A DNA stretch of 64,000 bases from JBBQUP01 sp038212305 (GTDB taxonomy: Bacteria > Bacteroidota > Bacteroidia > Bacteroidales > Marinilabiliaceae): the NCBI GenBank assembly GCA_038212305.1, contig JBBQUP010000002.1:25252-89251 (forward strand). The letters run 5' to 3'. Each line of letters begins with the position of its first letter. Positions within the stretch are counted from its first letter, which is position 1. Shown here piece after piece: positions 55,778-64,000 of the stretch. Below the pieces are notes generated by a model that searched no databases, was not told where the DNA came from, and worked only from the letters and a program-made list of their open reading frames with translations. A program made the position numbers and the translations under genes.

Positions 55778-57838
55778 TTAACCCATCCTTATTCGCGCAT
55801 CCACAGCAACCACTTTATTGCCCACAGCAATTAAGGGATTTAAATCCATCTCCATTATCCCAGGAACTTTTAATGTTAAATTCGATAGCTTAACAATGGC
55901 ATCGGCAAACACACGCTCATCGGTTGCTGGCAATCCACGAATACCTTTTAACAGTTTATAACCTTTCAATTTCTGAATCATAGCTATAGCTTCATCGTGA
56001 GAAACTGGTGCTAATCCTGCTGAAACATCATTTAGTACTTCAACGAACACACCTCCTAAGCCACATAATATCACATGGCCAAACCCAGGTTCATATTTAA
56101 TGCCAGCAAAAAGCTCTAGCCCACTAAGCATAGGTTGAACCAACACCGACTTTGCTCCTTCAATATTCATTAAGCGATGAAATGTGGTTTTTAAACTATC
56201 GAAGTTTTTTATATCCAAAACCACACCGCCTACATCTGTTTTATGCAAAGGGCCAACCACCTTGGCAACAACAGGAAAAACCACCTCATTGCAATGAGTC
56301 TCAAGGTTGATAATAGAATCAAAAATCCATTCATTCACTCTAGCAATTTCTATGTCGTCTATCAGATAATTAACATCATCTAGAGGCAAATAACCTTTGG
56401 GGAATTGCTCTGTTCGTCGTTTAAAATCAGGAGTTAAATGGATATCGAGTGGTTTGTTTAAATTTCCCTTAAATACTTCGCGAGGGTATGCTTTTGCTAA
56501 GGCTTTTGCAAATAAAACTTCATCCTGAAAACATATACCACCCTGTTTAATAAACAATTCCATTTCCTTGGATGCATTAACAACGCTTGGCATAATTGGA
56601 AAAATGGGCTTTTTACATTGCTGCATTTTTTCGGCAATTACGTCGTACATTTCACTCACCGATTTTAAACCGGGACTACCAATTATTACAACAATACCAT
56701 CAATATTAGGGAAATCAATTTCAAGCGTTTCCAGTATTATTTTTAACTGTTGCGCGTTACCTGTTGCCAAAAAATCAATTGGATTGGCGACACTTGATCC
56801 GGAATACAAATTCGACATTAAATTGGCAGCATGTACTCCACTAATTGGAGGGATAGTAAAATTAACTATTGACAAAGCATCGGCAAGCATTACTGCTGGC
56901 CCACCGGCGTGTGTGACAATCGCTAAATTTCGACCATTTAGTTTGGGGAGCATGAAAATACAGCCAACTGTAGCCAATTCGTCTCTACCATAACAACGAA
57001 CAATCCCAGCTTTCTGAAACAGAGCATTTACCGCCGTGTCATTGGTTGCTATGGCTCCAGTATGACTTGATGCAGCGCGGCTCCCTGCTTCGCTTTTCCC
57101 TGCTTTTATTCCCGCTATCCGACACCCTTTTTGTGTTAATTCGCGTGCATGTTTCAACAATAATTGTGGGTGTTTAATACTCTCCATATATAAAAGTTTC
57201 ACAGGAGCACTCTCATGTGAAACATAACTTTCGTTTAAATAAGCCAATATTTCTTCGACTCCATTTTGAGCACTATTGCCAACCGAAAACACAGAGTTGA
57301 ACTTTAATCCTTTAAAATATCCCGACTCCATAATAAATACGGCAGTTGCCCCTGAACCGCTAATAAAATCAGCTCCCTTAACGTTAAGTGCTGGAATAGG
57401 TTCGGTAAAAACACTTTTATGATTCTGAGTAATAACACCAACGCAATTAGGCCCAATTAAACAACCATTTACGCTTTTCACAATTTCAACCATCTGTTTT
57501 TCTAACAGGGCTCCGCTCTCACCTTCCTCACTAAATCCAGCAGATATGACAATAAATGCTTTTGTGTCTTTTGTTTTAGCTAACTTTTCAATTACAGCAA
57601 CACATTCAGTAGCAGCAATGGCTAAAATTGCCAAATCTATTCCAAATGGTAAGCCTTCAACTTGCTGATAGGCTCTTATTCCTTGAACACTATCTTGCTT
57701 ATGATTGATAATATAAAGAGGTTTTGAATACCCTCCATTGACAATGTTGGATACTATTTTCCCTCCCGGCTTGCGAATATCATCAGAACCTCCGACGACG
57801 ACAATACTGGAAGGATTAAGTAATTGATCGTTCAACAT
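55778..57838 (-). CDS. ADP-forming acyl-CoA (acetyl-CoA) synthetase
   Basis: 686 residues fusing the alpha (CoA-binding, ligase) part and the beta (ATP-grasp) part. Seen are the N-terminal VVVGGSDDIRKPGGK, the SRAASSHTGA motif with the phospho-histidine, and the C-terminal VVAKVVGPLHKTDVGGVVLD. It makes ATP from acyl-CoA plus ADP and phosphate. It lies 234 bp upstream of flavodoxin on the same strand; acyl-CoA from the kor enzyme is a natural substrate (inference). Confidence 0.9.
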   Translation of the reverse strand: MLNDQLLNPSSIVVVGGSDDIRKPGGKIVSNIVNGGYSKPLYIINHKQDSVQGIRAYQQVEGLPFGIDLAILAIAATECVAVIEKLAKTKDTKAFIVISAGFSEEGESGALLEKQMVEIVKSVNGCLIGPNCVGVITQNHKSVFTEPIPALNVKGADFISGSGATAVFIMESGYFKGLKFNSVFSVGNSAQNGVEEILAYLNESYVSHESAPVKLLYMESIKHPQLLLKHARELTQKGCRIAGIKAGKSEAGSRAASSHTGAIATNDTAVNALFQKAGIVRCYGRDELATVGCIFMLPKLNGRNLAIVTHAGGPAVMLADALSIVNFTIPPISGVHAANLMSNLYSGSSVANPIDFLATGNAQQLKIILETLEIDFPNIDGIVVIIGSPGLKSVSEMYDVIAEKMQQCKKPIFPIMPSVVNASKEMELFIKQGGICFQDEVLFAKALAKAYPREVFKGNLNKPLDIHLTPDFKRRTEQFPKGYLPLDDVNYLIDDIEIARVNEWIFDSIINLETHCNEVVFPVVAKVVGPLHKTDVGGVVLDIKNFDSLKTTFHRLMNIEGAKSVLVQPMLSGLELFAGIKYEPGFGHVILCGLGGVFVEVLNDVSAGLAPVSHDEAIAMIQKLKGYKLLKGIRGLPATDERVFADAIVKLSNLTLKVPGIMEMDLNPLIAVGNKVVAVDARIRMG

Positions 57839-58014
57839 AAATGATTGAAATTAGTGACTTCTAACAAATATATGAAATCAAGAATTAGAGCTCGCTAACA
57901 ATGATCATGTTTTACAAACAATCAAAATAAAATATCGTAATCGACAACCAAACGAACTTATATGATGTTAATTTAATTCCAGCCAGCAAAAACGAATATA
58001 ACCATCGTTTTATC

Positions 58015-58022
58015 TAATTTTG
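58015..58022 (+). promoter_or_regulatory. -7 promoter word of hydE
   Basis: TAATTTTG, 22 bp before the hydE start. No clear -33 TTTG; no FNR-type box was recognised. Confidence 0.4.
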
Positions 58023-58044
58023 TGAAAATTTAAATAGATGATCT

Positions 58045-59127
58045 GTGAATGCGATTGACATCATATTAAACAAACAAAACTTTAGCCACCAAGACTTAGC
58101 ACAATTAATTTCACTTAGCGGTGATGATCGAAAAAAACTATTTGTGAAGTCTCGTGAAGTATCTGCAAAAACAATCGATGATAAGGTTTTTTATCGCGGT
58201 CTGGTGGAATTCTCGAATATTTGCACTAAAGACTGCTATTATTGTGGCATTCGCAAAAGCAATCATTCGGCCGAAAGATATGATATTGATGATGATGCTA
58301 TTTTAGATGCAGCTCGATTTGCGCATGTTAACAAATATGGAAGCATTGTACTTCAATCGGGTGAGCGTTCCGACACTAAATTTGTAGCTCGAATTGGAAA
58401 CTTATTAAAGAAAATCAAGGAAGTCTCAAATAACGAATTGGGCATCACCATTTCACTTGGCGAACAAACACTCGAAACTTACAAATACTGGCACGAGTGC
58501 GGAGCTCACAGATATTTATTACGAATAGAATCATCGAATGAGACTCTTTTTTACAAGATTCATCCTAAAGACATCAATCACAATTATAATACACGAATTG
58601 AGTGTATCGAAAATTTAAAAAAAGCAGGTTATCAAACAGGTACAGGTGTTATGATTGGATTACCATTTCAAACCTACGACGATTTGGCTAACGACCTCAT
58701 TTTTATGAAATCAATGGATATTGACATGGTTGGAATGGGTCCATACATTGAACATCGGCAAACACCATTGTACGAATTTAAAGAGTCGCTTTGGCCATTG
58801 CAACGCCGTTTTGATGTAGCCATGAACATGATAGCCACCCTTCGGTTGTTTATGCCTAACATTAACATAGCTGCGGCAACCGCATTACAAGCGATTGATC
58901 CCATGGGACGCGAAAAAGCATTGCAAAACGGAGCTAACATTATTATGCCCAACATTACCCCTACCTTGCATCGAAAAGATTATGCCCTATACGAAAACAA
59001 ACCTTGTACCGATGAAGGTGCTGATGATTGCTCGAATTGCATAAGTATTCGCATTGAAATGGCAGGTAAAAAAGTTGCCTTAGGCGAATGGGGAGATTCG
59101 AAACACTTTACCGAACGTAATAAATAG
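58045..59127 (+). CDS. hydE: [FeFe] hydrogenase maturase HydE (radical SAM)
   Basis: 360 residues. The radical-SAM motif CX3CX2C is intact: C60, C64, C67 (ICTKDCYYCG). GLPFQTYDDLA, GPYIEHRQTPL and the C-terminal CTDEGADDCSNC region also fit HydE. HydE acts with HydG and HydF to build the H-cluster. The start codon is GTG; a nearby ATG at 58049 is out of frame. zwf follows after 7 bp. hydF and the hydrogenase structural genes are not in the window. Confidence 0.93.
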   Translation: MNAIDIILNKQNFSHQDLAQLISLSGDDRKKLFVKSREVSAKTIDDKVFYRGLVEFSNICTKDCYYCGIRKSNHSAERYDIDDDAILDAARFAHVNKYGSIVLQSGERSDTKFVARIGNLLKKIKEVSNNELGITISLGEQTLETYKYWHECGAHRYLLRIESSNETLFYKIHPKDINHNYNTRIECIENLKKAGYQTGTGVMIGLPFQTYDDLANDLIFMKSMDIDMVGMGPYIEHRQTPLYEFKESLWPLQRRFDVAMNMIATLRLFMPNINIAAATALQAIDPMGREKALQNGANIIMPNITPTLHRKDYALYENKPCTDEGADDCSNCISIRIEMAGKKVALGEWGDSKHFTERNK

Positions 59128-59134
59128 TCACGTC

Positions 59135-60664
59135 ATGCAACAACCAACCAATCAGATGCTTGTCATTTTTGGCGCATCAGGCGATTTAACTTTTCGCAAA
59201 TTAATACCATCCATTCACGACCTTTTTTGCCAAAATTTATTGCCCGAAAAATTTGCCGTACTAGGTGTGGGGCGTTCAGAATTGACAAATGAAGCGTTTC
59301 GCACTAAGATGGCAGAAGGCATTAAGGAGTTTGCATCCTTTAAAAATGGAGCTCCTGAAAGGTTATCGGTTTTTATTGAAAAACTGCATTACTATGCGTT
59401 TGATACAACCAACTCGGATGAATACAGCGATTTTTCAACGGCATTAAATAACTTAAATCAAGAGATTGGAACTGGAGGTAACTACATTTACTATTTGGCA
59501 ACTCCTCCAAACATGTATTACAAGATTCCTAAAGAGCTGGCAGCACAAAAACTTAATAGCGAATCAACTGGTTTTAAACGGATTATAATTGAAAAACCAT
59601 TTGGATACGATTTAGCCACAGCTAAACAGCTCAACCAAGAGCTATTGCAACACTTTGCTGAAGATCAAATATATCGCATCGACCACTATTTAGGTAAAGA
59701 AACCGTTCAAAACCTTTTGGTGACTCGATTTTCGAACACAATTTTCGAACCGCTTTGGAATAGGAATTACATTCATCATGTTGAAATTACCTCATCGGAA
59801 AGCATTGGTGTTGGCAACCGTGGTGGCTATTACGAAGGTTCAGGTGCATTACGCGATATGGTTCAAAATCATCTTTTATTATTAGCGGGACTAGTGGCTA
59901 TGGAACCACCGGTAATCATGAATTCAACCAATATTCGTAACGAAATTGCCAAAGTTTTTTATTCGTTACGCCCCATTAAAGAGGATGAAGTCGAGAAATT
60001 TGTGGTTAGAGGGCAATATACCACCAGTACCATTAAAGGCAAATCGGCAAATGGTTATCGACAAGAAAAAGGTGTTGCACCCGAATCGCGCACCGAAACA
60101 TTTGTTGCCATGAAGTTTTTTGTTGACAATTGGCGATGGGCTGGTGTTCCATTTTATATCCGAACAGGGAAAATGTTACCTACTCGAGTAACCGAAATTG
60201 TTATTCACTTCCGACCTACTCCACACCATTTATTTGCATCGGACACAGCCATTCAAAACTCATATAACAAACTGGTTATAAGAATTCAACCCGACGAAGG
60301 ACTATTGGTGAAATTTGGCATGAAAGAGCCTGGAGCCGGCTTTAAAGTTCAGGAAGTAAACATGGATTTTCACTACTCCGATTTGTCTGATGTTTACCTC
60401 CCAAGTGCCTACGAACGTCTCCTACTCGATTGTATGATGGGCGACAGCACCTTATACCACCGAGCCGATGCCGTTGAAGCCGCCTGGAGTTTTGTTGACC
60501 CTATCATTAACGCGTGGAAAAACCATCCAGACACACCAGTTCATGGTTATCCTGCTGGTACATGGGGTCCAACTGCTGCCGATGATTTATTCGAAGGAGA
60601 AAACTTTAGCTGGCGATACCCATGTAAGAATTTGAGTAACGATGGTCTCTATTGCGAATTGTAA
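59135..60664 (+). CDS. zwf: Glucose-6-phosphate dehydrogenase
   Basis: First step of the oxidative pentose phosphate pathway. 509 residues: NADP motif FGASGDLTFRKL (12-23), EKPFG (153-157) and catalytic RIDHYLGKE (181-189, His184). It sits 7 bp after hydE and is followed by a broken hydrolase gene, while pgl is 58 kb away on the other strand. Confidence 0.97.
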   Translation: MQQPTNQMLVIFGASGDLTFRKLIPSIHDLFCQNLLPEKFAVLGVGRSELTNEAFRTKMAEGIKEFASFKNGAPERLSVFIEKLHYYAFDTTNSDEYSDFSTALNNLNQEIGTGGNYIYYLATPPNMYYKIPKELAAQKLNSESTGFKRIIIEKPFGYDLATAKQLNQELLQHFAEDQIYRIDHYLGKETVQNLLVTRFSNTIFEPLWNRNYIHHVEITSSESIGVGNRGGYYEGSGALRDMVQNHLLLLAGLVAMEPPVIMNSTNIRNEIAKVFYSLRPIKEDEVEKFVVRGQYTTSTIKGKSANGYRQEKGVAPESRTETFVAMKFFVDNWRWAGVPFYIRTGKMLPTRVTEIVIHFRPTPHHLFASDTAIQNSYNKLVIRIQPDEGLLVKFGMKEPGAGFKVQEVNMDFHYSDLSDVYLPSAYERLLLDCMMGDSTLYHRADAVEAAWSFVDPIINAWKNHPDTPVHGYPAGTWGPTAADDLFEGENFSWRYPCKNLSNDGLYCEL

Positions 60665-60681
60665 CTTTTTACGATTGAAGC

Positions 60682-61222
60682 ATGAATTCAACTTTAAACA
60701 AATGGGATGTAGGCAGTCAACAAATTGAGGTCAACGATGAGGATTTAGACATTTCATTTCGAGTCCTAATCCAATACCCAGCTGAGCCATCTCAGCTTTT
60801 GAAGATTGGCCCCTATACCATGGATATGAGTGAAAATGCAGGAATTATTCCTGAGAAATTTCCATTGGTACTCTTATCGCATGGAAATGGAGGTTCGCAT
60901 TTCATTTATCACACCATAACCACTTATATAGTTAAAAATGGATACATTGTAGCCATGGTTGAACATTATGGCAACAACCGAAACGATAATCATCTCGAAA
61001 ACTCAGCCGAAAACTTTGTAAACCGTCCCAGGCACATTAAGCAACCATCGATAAGTTACTTTCGGCCAACTGTTTTGGAAAAAACATCGATGATTCAAAA
61101 TCGCTGTCATTGGTCATTCCATGGGAGGATATACCGCTTTAGCACTAGCTGGAGGCATTCCACATGATTCCCATCTTCTTATGGAATCTATTTTTAACAT
61201 CGTACTTGCCAAATGGTTATAG
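60682..61222 (+). pseudogene. Alpha/beta-hydrolase, frameshifted and truncated
   Basis: The frame starting MNSTLNKWDVG contains LLSHGNGGSHFIYHTI, the oxyanion region of a predicted dienelactone/PAF-hydrolase type. At about 61047 the homologous reading moves to another frame (DKLLSANCFGKNIDDSK), and near 61098 it moves again to give IAVIGHSMGGYTALALAGG, the nucleophile elbow, ending at a TAG at 61222. Each shift is explained by the loss of one A. The catalytic Asp and His region is missing. A dead gene, or possibly two sequencing errors plus a true truncation. Confidence 0.75.
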
Positions 61223-61613
61223 CATGGATGTGTTTTGGAAAGATATTCCTCCATTAATTGGAAACACTGAAAATATCCTGAGAATTATAGTATTTATGCT
61301 TCCTCTTGTAATGACCTTCTCATTAAAATCGAGACAACAAAAAATTGGTTTCGTGGTGTTTTTAGCAGGACTCATTCTTTACTTTTCATCATGGCTGATG
61401 CAAATTTATCTACCCGAAAGCAATTGGAGTAATAGTATATTTGGATTTATGGCACCTGCTTACACAACACTTATTTGGTTTGTCGGAATTGGATTAATTG
61501 GAAATACATCTGTACTAAAAATCCCATTCATTTCTCACATTTACATTGGCTCATCATTAGCTTTTGTAATAGTGCATAGCATTCATACTTATATTGTTTA
61601 CATGAGATTTTAA
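61164..61613 (+). CDS. Small integral membrane protein, unknown
   Basis: 149 residues with four membrane segments (ILRIIVFMLPLVMTFSL, IGFVVFLAGLILYFSSW, FMAPAYTTLIWFVGIGLIG, IGSSLAFVIVHSIHTYIV). It overlaps the tail of the hydrolase remnant in another frame, so its N-terminus may be altered. No family was recognised. It is not a transporter type I can name. Confidence 0.5.
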   Translation: MIPIFLWNLFLTSYLPNGYSMDVFWKDIPPLIGNTENILRIIVFMLPLVMTFSLKSRQQKIGFVVFLAGLILYFSSWLMQIYLPESNWSNSIFGFMAPAYTTLIWFVGIGLIGNTSVLKIPFISHIYIGSSLAFVIVHSIHTYIVYMRF

Positions 61614-61726
61614 CAGTGCAATTTAGCTTGCATTTTGGCTGAAGAATAGGACGCTACTTTGAGCCTCAAACGATTTCAAGTCCCTTTCCATTGTTCAGCT
61701 TTGGCTTAACGACAAAAAAATCTCGT

Positions 61727-61935
61727 CCACGAATCGAAGATCGACGCAGTCAATGCATGAATAAAATTATTCGTGACCTGACTGCTTGCAGTCAGATTCG
61801 AGGATATTAAACTATCCGTATATAAATTGCTAACTATTCTTTTGTGCACATCCATACAAAATCCAAAAATTTGGTAGTTGTTTTTCGATGTAATTTCTTA
61901 TTAGTGAATTGACCGCGTCGATCTTCGATTCGTGG
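61727..61935. repeat. Inverted-repeat element (27-bp arms)
   Basis: The arm at 61727-61753 (begins CCACGAATCGAAGATCGACG) is the reverse complement of 61909-61935 with one mismatch. The 155-bp interior has its own perfect hairpin CTGACTGC-TT-GCAGTCAG (61778-61795) and GAATA/TATTC. No transposase frame is present. It looks like a MITE-like or palindromic intergenic element; no flanking target duplication was established. Confidence 0.7.
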
Positions 61936-61987
61936 CCTTTATTTATCAATGAATTTTACCCATTAGAAACGTTATAGAGCCAAAAAA

Positions 61988-62034
61988 TTAGTGTAATTCG
62001 CGTAATTCGTGGATAAAAAACTTAGCGTAAAACC
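61988..62034. repeat. Dispersed-repeat-like stretch
   Basis: Short tandem units GTAATTCGC / GTAATTCGT followed by GGATAAAAAACTTAGCGT. The word ATTCGTGG also ends the inverted-repeat arm. The reverse complement GGTTTTACGCTAAG resembles GGTTTTCGCTAAG at 45319-45331. Such CGCTAAG / CCACGAATTAC phrases recur between genes in Bacteroidota as I recall. Confidence 0.45.
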
Positions 62035-62073
62035 TCTATGACGAACCTATTAATTTAATTGAATACTGCCAGC

Positions 62074-63498
62074 CTAAAAATACAAATCCCTCTCCCCTTT
62101 TTTGATGCGTTCCAAACGATCTTCAAGCTTTGTTTTAAAAGTTTCATCATCATAATTGGCAAGCGATTCATCAATCATTTTAAACCCTTTCAGCTTAGTG
62201 GCAGGTGGTGCATAATCCTCGAGATACTCAGCTAATGTTAGCAAGGCATTGGGTTGACAAAAACGCTTAATGAATCCAGGGACAGAGAATTCCATGAAAT
62301 GCTGACCTGTGCGATTCAATCGATAACACGCAGTGCAAAACGAAGGAATAAACCCATTATCGACCAACTCATCCATTACTTCGTTCAGCGAACGATTATC
62401 GTTTATGGCAAACTGCTCGCGCTCAAGGGCTTGATCGTGGGAGTTTTCCGAATAACCTTTCAGCTCAATGTTTGTTCCACCATCAATCTGAGACACACCA
62501 TATTGCAATACCTCATTGCGAATATGAGCAGGTTCGCGAGCCGTTAATATTAATCCGGTATAAGGAACTGCAAGTCGTAAAATAGCCACTAATCGGGTAA
62601 AATCCTCATCACTCACGGCATAACGCGCATCCACTTCAAAATTCGACGCACTTTGAATTCGAGGAAATGAAATGGTGTGAGGTCCCACATTAAAAACAGC
62701 TTCGAAGTGGTTCACATGTCGCACTAATCCCATCACCTCAAAACGCCAATCGTACAAACCTAATAACGCGCCAATACCAACATCATCAATCCCTGCTTGC
62801 TGCGCACGATCTAAAGACGTTAGTCGCCATTCGTAGTGTTTTTTTACGCCACCTTTATGAACTTTAGCATAGGCTTCGCGATGATATGTCTCCTGAAACA
62901 CCTGATAAGTACCAATCCCTGACTCCTTTACAATTTTAAAACCTTCAACATCTAAGGGGGCTGCATTGATATTAACGCGGCGAATTTCGCCATTCTTATG
63001 CTTTACCGAATAAACGGTACGAACGCTTTCGGCGATAAACTCAGGCGTATAACGAGGATGCTCACCATATACCAAAATTAAACGTTTATGACCAGCATCT
63101 TCTAAGGCTTTAACCTCTTTAATAATTTCGAGATTCTCAAGTGTAGTGCGAACCTGATTTCTATTTTCACTCCTAAAACCACCATAAGTACAATTGTTAA
63201 CGCACAAATTACCAATGTATAAAGGGGCAAAAAGCACGATGCGTTTTCCGTAAACTCGCTCTTTTAACTGATGTGCAGCTTCTTTTATCTCCTCTATCAA
63301 CTCAGGATCATCCGCTTTCAATAAAATGGCTGTTTCGGCCATGCTTAATCGATGTTTATCGAGAGATTTAGCTATAATGGCTCTAACCATTTCAGGAGTC
63401 GAAGTCGTAGTATTTAGTAAATCCCAAATTTCATCTTCATCAATAAAATTCTGACCAACAATATCTGGTAGCTTATATGTTTCGGGATGATAGATCAT
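62074..63498 (-). CDS. hydG: [FeFe] hydrogenase maturase HydG (altered radical-SAM motif)
   Basis: 474 residues, full length. HydG makes CO and cyanide ligands from tyrosine. Most landmarks fit: RIVLFAPLYIGNLCVNNCTY, VNINAAPLDVEG, SLDRAQQAGIDDVGIGALL, and the C-terminal cluster CTACYRLN...RFC. The radical-SAM motif should be CX3CX2C, but C99 and C103 are followed by Gly106 (CTYGG; codon at 63181-63183 is GGT on the minus strand). That would leave only two cluster ligands. One base change from TGT explains it; the rest of the gene is not decayed. Own minus-strand unit, away from hydE. Confidence 0.92.
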   Translation of the reverse strand: MIYHPETYKLPDIVGQNFIDEDEIWDLLNTTTSTPEMVRAIIAKSLDKHRLSMAETAILLKADDPELIEEIKEAAHQLKERVYGKRIVLFAPLYIGNLCVNNCTYGGFRSENRNQVRTTLENLEIIKEVKALEDAGHKRLILVYGEHPRYTPEFIAESVRTVYSVKHKNGEIRRVNINAAPLDVEGFKIVKESGIGTYQVFQETYHREAYAKVHKGGVKKHYEWRLTSLDRAQQAGIDDVGIGALLGLYDWRFEVMGLVRHVNHFEAVFNVGPHTISFPRIQSASNFEVDARYAVSDEDFTRLVAILRLAVPYTGLILTAREPAHIRNEVLQYGVSQIDGGTNIELKGYSENSHDQALEREQFAINDNRSLNEVMDELVDNGFIPSFCTACYRLNRTGQHFMEFSVPGFIKRFCQPNALLTLAEYLEDYAPPATKLKGFKMIDESLANYDDETFKTKLEDRLERIKKGERDLYF

Positions 63499-63850
63499 GT
63501 TGAAGTATGATTAGAATAATTGAAGGAGCAAATTTAATTTATTCTAAGGAATCACTATTTATAAAACTCATTATTTGATAGCGCAATTCCTTAAACAAGC
63601 ATTTTATTGCCTATTTACAAAGTTACTCTTTTACAAACTCATTGAAAAGAATATTCATCAGGTTTATCTTTCATCTGCATATAAAAAGGAGTAGATACAC
63701 TTTACATACTAGCGTTTTAGATCCACAATAACACTATATAAAACAATCTTTTAAACTGCTAAACTATCACTAAAATCAACTCAAACCATTAGGAACACCT
63801 AATCAATGCAACTATCTAACTACTAACGAATTATTTTTTTTAATCAAAAT

Positions 63851-63878
63851 GAATTAAAAAAGGGTTAATTCTTTTTTT
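63851..63878 (+). terminator. Terminator-like hairpin near the window edge
   Basis: GAATTAA / TTAATTC with a 7-nt loop, then seven T. AT-rich stem, so weak. No plus-strand gene immediately upstream. Confidence 0.35.
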
Positions 63879-63925
63879 GAGGTGCTATGAAAAATATTTG
63901 GCGATTCTGTATAGAGCAAAATCTT

Positions 63926-63933
63926 TATCTTTG
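63926..63933 (+). promoter_or_regulatory. -7 promoter word, rightward
   Basis: TATCTTTG with a TTTG 25 bp upstream (63897), a long spacer. It would drive a gene beyond the window. Confidence 0.3.
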
Positions 63934-64000
63934 ATTCCATAATTATTAGAAATAAATCGGTTAATCTTTCCATTTAATCTTTCAGCTTTTGCGTTTGTTT

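Larger units (their letters stand above)
61614..62073. other. Repeat-rich intergenic region
   Basis: 460 bp between the membrane protein and hydG with no gene. It holds the long inverted repeat, a central hairpin and a dispersed-repeat-like tail listed separately. Confidence 0.7.
63499..64000. other. Upstream region of hydG and window edge
   Basis: No gene seen. A weak leftward -7-like CAAATTTA (63529-63536) could serve hydG. A plus-strand hairpin with a T-run and a TATCTTTG word lie towards the edge and probably belong to a rightward gene beyond the window. Confidence 0.45.

Noticed and set aside
61614..62073. CRISPR or insertion-sequence remnant
   Set aside because: No regularly spaced repeats and no transposase-like frame; only one inverted pair and short dispersed words.

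Overview
The window looks like a chromosomal segment of an anaerobic or fermentative member of the Bacteroidota, probably Bacteroidales/Marinilabiliales (inference). The DNA is AT-rich. Several genes are preceded by the Bacteroidota -7 promoter word TAnnTTTG. There is a PorT type IX secretion protein, a lipoprotein BamA/TamA-like barrel next to a SpoU methylase, and the typical order rpsU-xerC-hpf-tRNAs-tuf-tRNA-Trp-secE-nusG-rplKAJL-rpoBC. No rRNA, CRISPR array, prophage or intact insertion sequence was seen.

Layout. 0.2-16 kb: 6-phosphogluconolactonase, then the transcription/translation superoperon on the minus strand with four tRNAs (Tyr, Gly, Thr, Trp). 16-33 kb: housekeeping and envelope genes (HhH protein, Na+ symporter, fructose-bisphosphate aldolase, TamL-like barrel, rRNA/tRNA methylase, FAD oxidoreductase, PorT, MenG/UbiE, PurL, SDR, a lipoprotein serpin, GAPDH, a tiny lipoprotein). 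33.5-40.1 kb: a two-component pair followed by a tight five-gene heterodisulfide-reductase-like operon (HdrC-HdrB-HdrA-HdrC-membrane HdrE/D fusion). 40-50.4 kb: sensor kinase, ACT protein, dapA, nitroreductase, Ldh-type dehydrogenase, MacB-like permease, aconitase, and a likely small RNA just after aconitase. 50.8-57.8 kb: a minus-strand set comprising 2-oxoacid:ferredoxin oxidoreductase (four subunits), PLP aminotransferase, flavodoxin and ADP-forming acyl-CoA synthetase. 58-63.5 kb: hydE-zwf, a decayed hydrolase, a membrane protein, a repeat-rich spacer and hydG.

How it fits together. Aldolase, GAPDH, G6PDH and lactonase belong to central sugar metabolism, while aconitase and the 2-oxoacid oxidoreductase link to 2-oxoglutarate. 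The 50.8-57.8 kb block can be read as an amino-acid fermentation route (transamination, oxidative decarboxylation to acyl-CoA, ATP formation) that yields reduced ferredoxin/flavodoxin. HydE and HydG would mature an [FeFe] hydrogenase to dispose of those electrons, and the Hdr-like complex is a second, membrane-linked electron route.

Most notable: (i) the Hdr-like operon, whose C-B-A-C-(E/D) order resembles the sulfur-oxidising sHdr layout but ends in a membrane/CCG fusion; (ii) HydG carries Gly106 in place of the third cysteine of its radical-SAM CX3CX2C motif; (iii) a structured, promoter- and terminator-bounded intergenic RNA candidate near 50.54-50.64 kb; (iv) a 27-bp near-perfect inverted repeat framing a structured spacer at 61.73-61.94 kb; (v) a hydrolase broken by two single-base losses and a signal-peptide stub between purL and ubiE.
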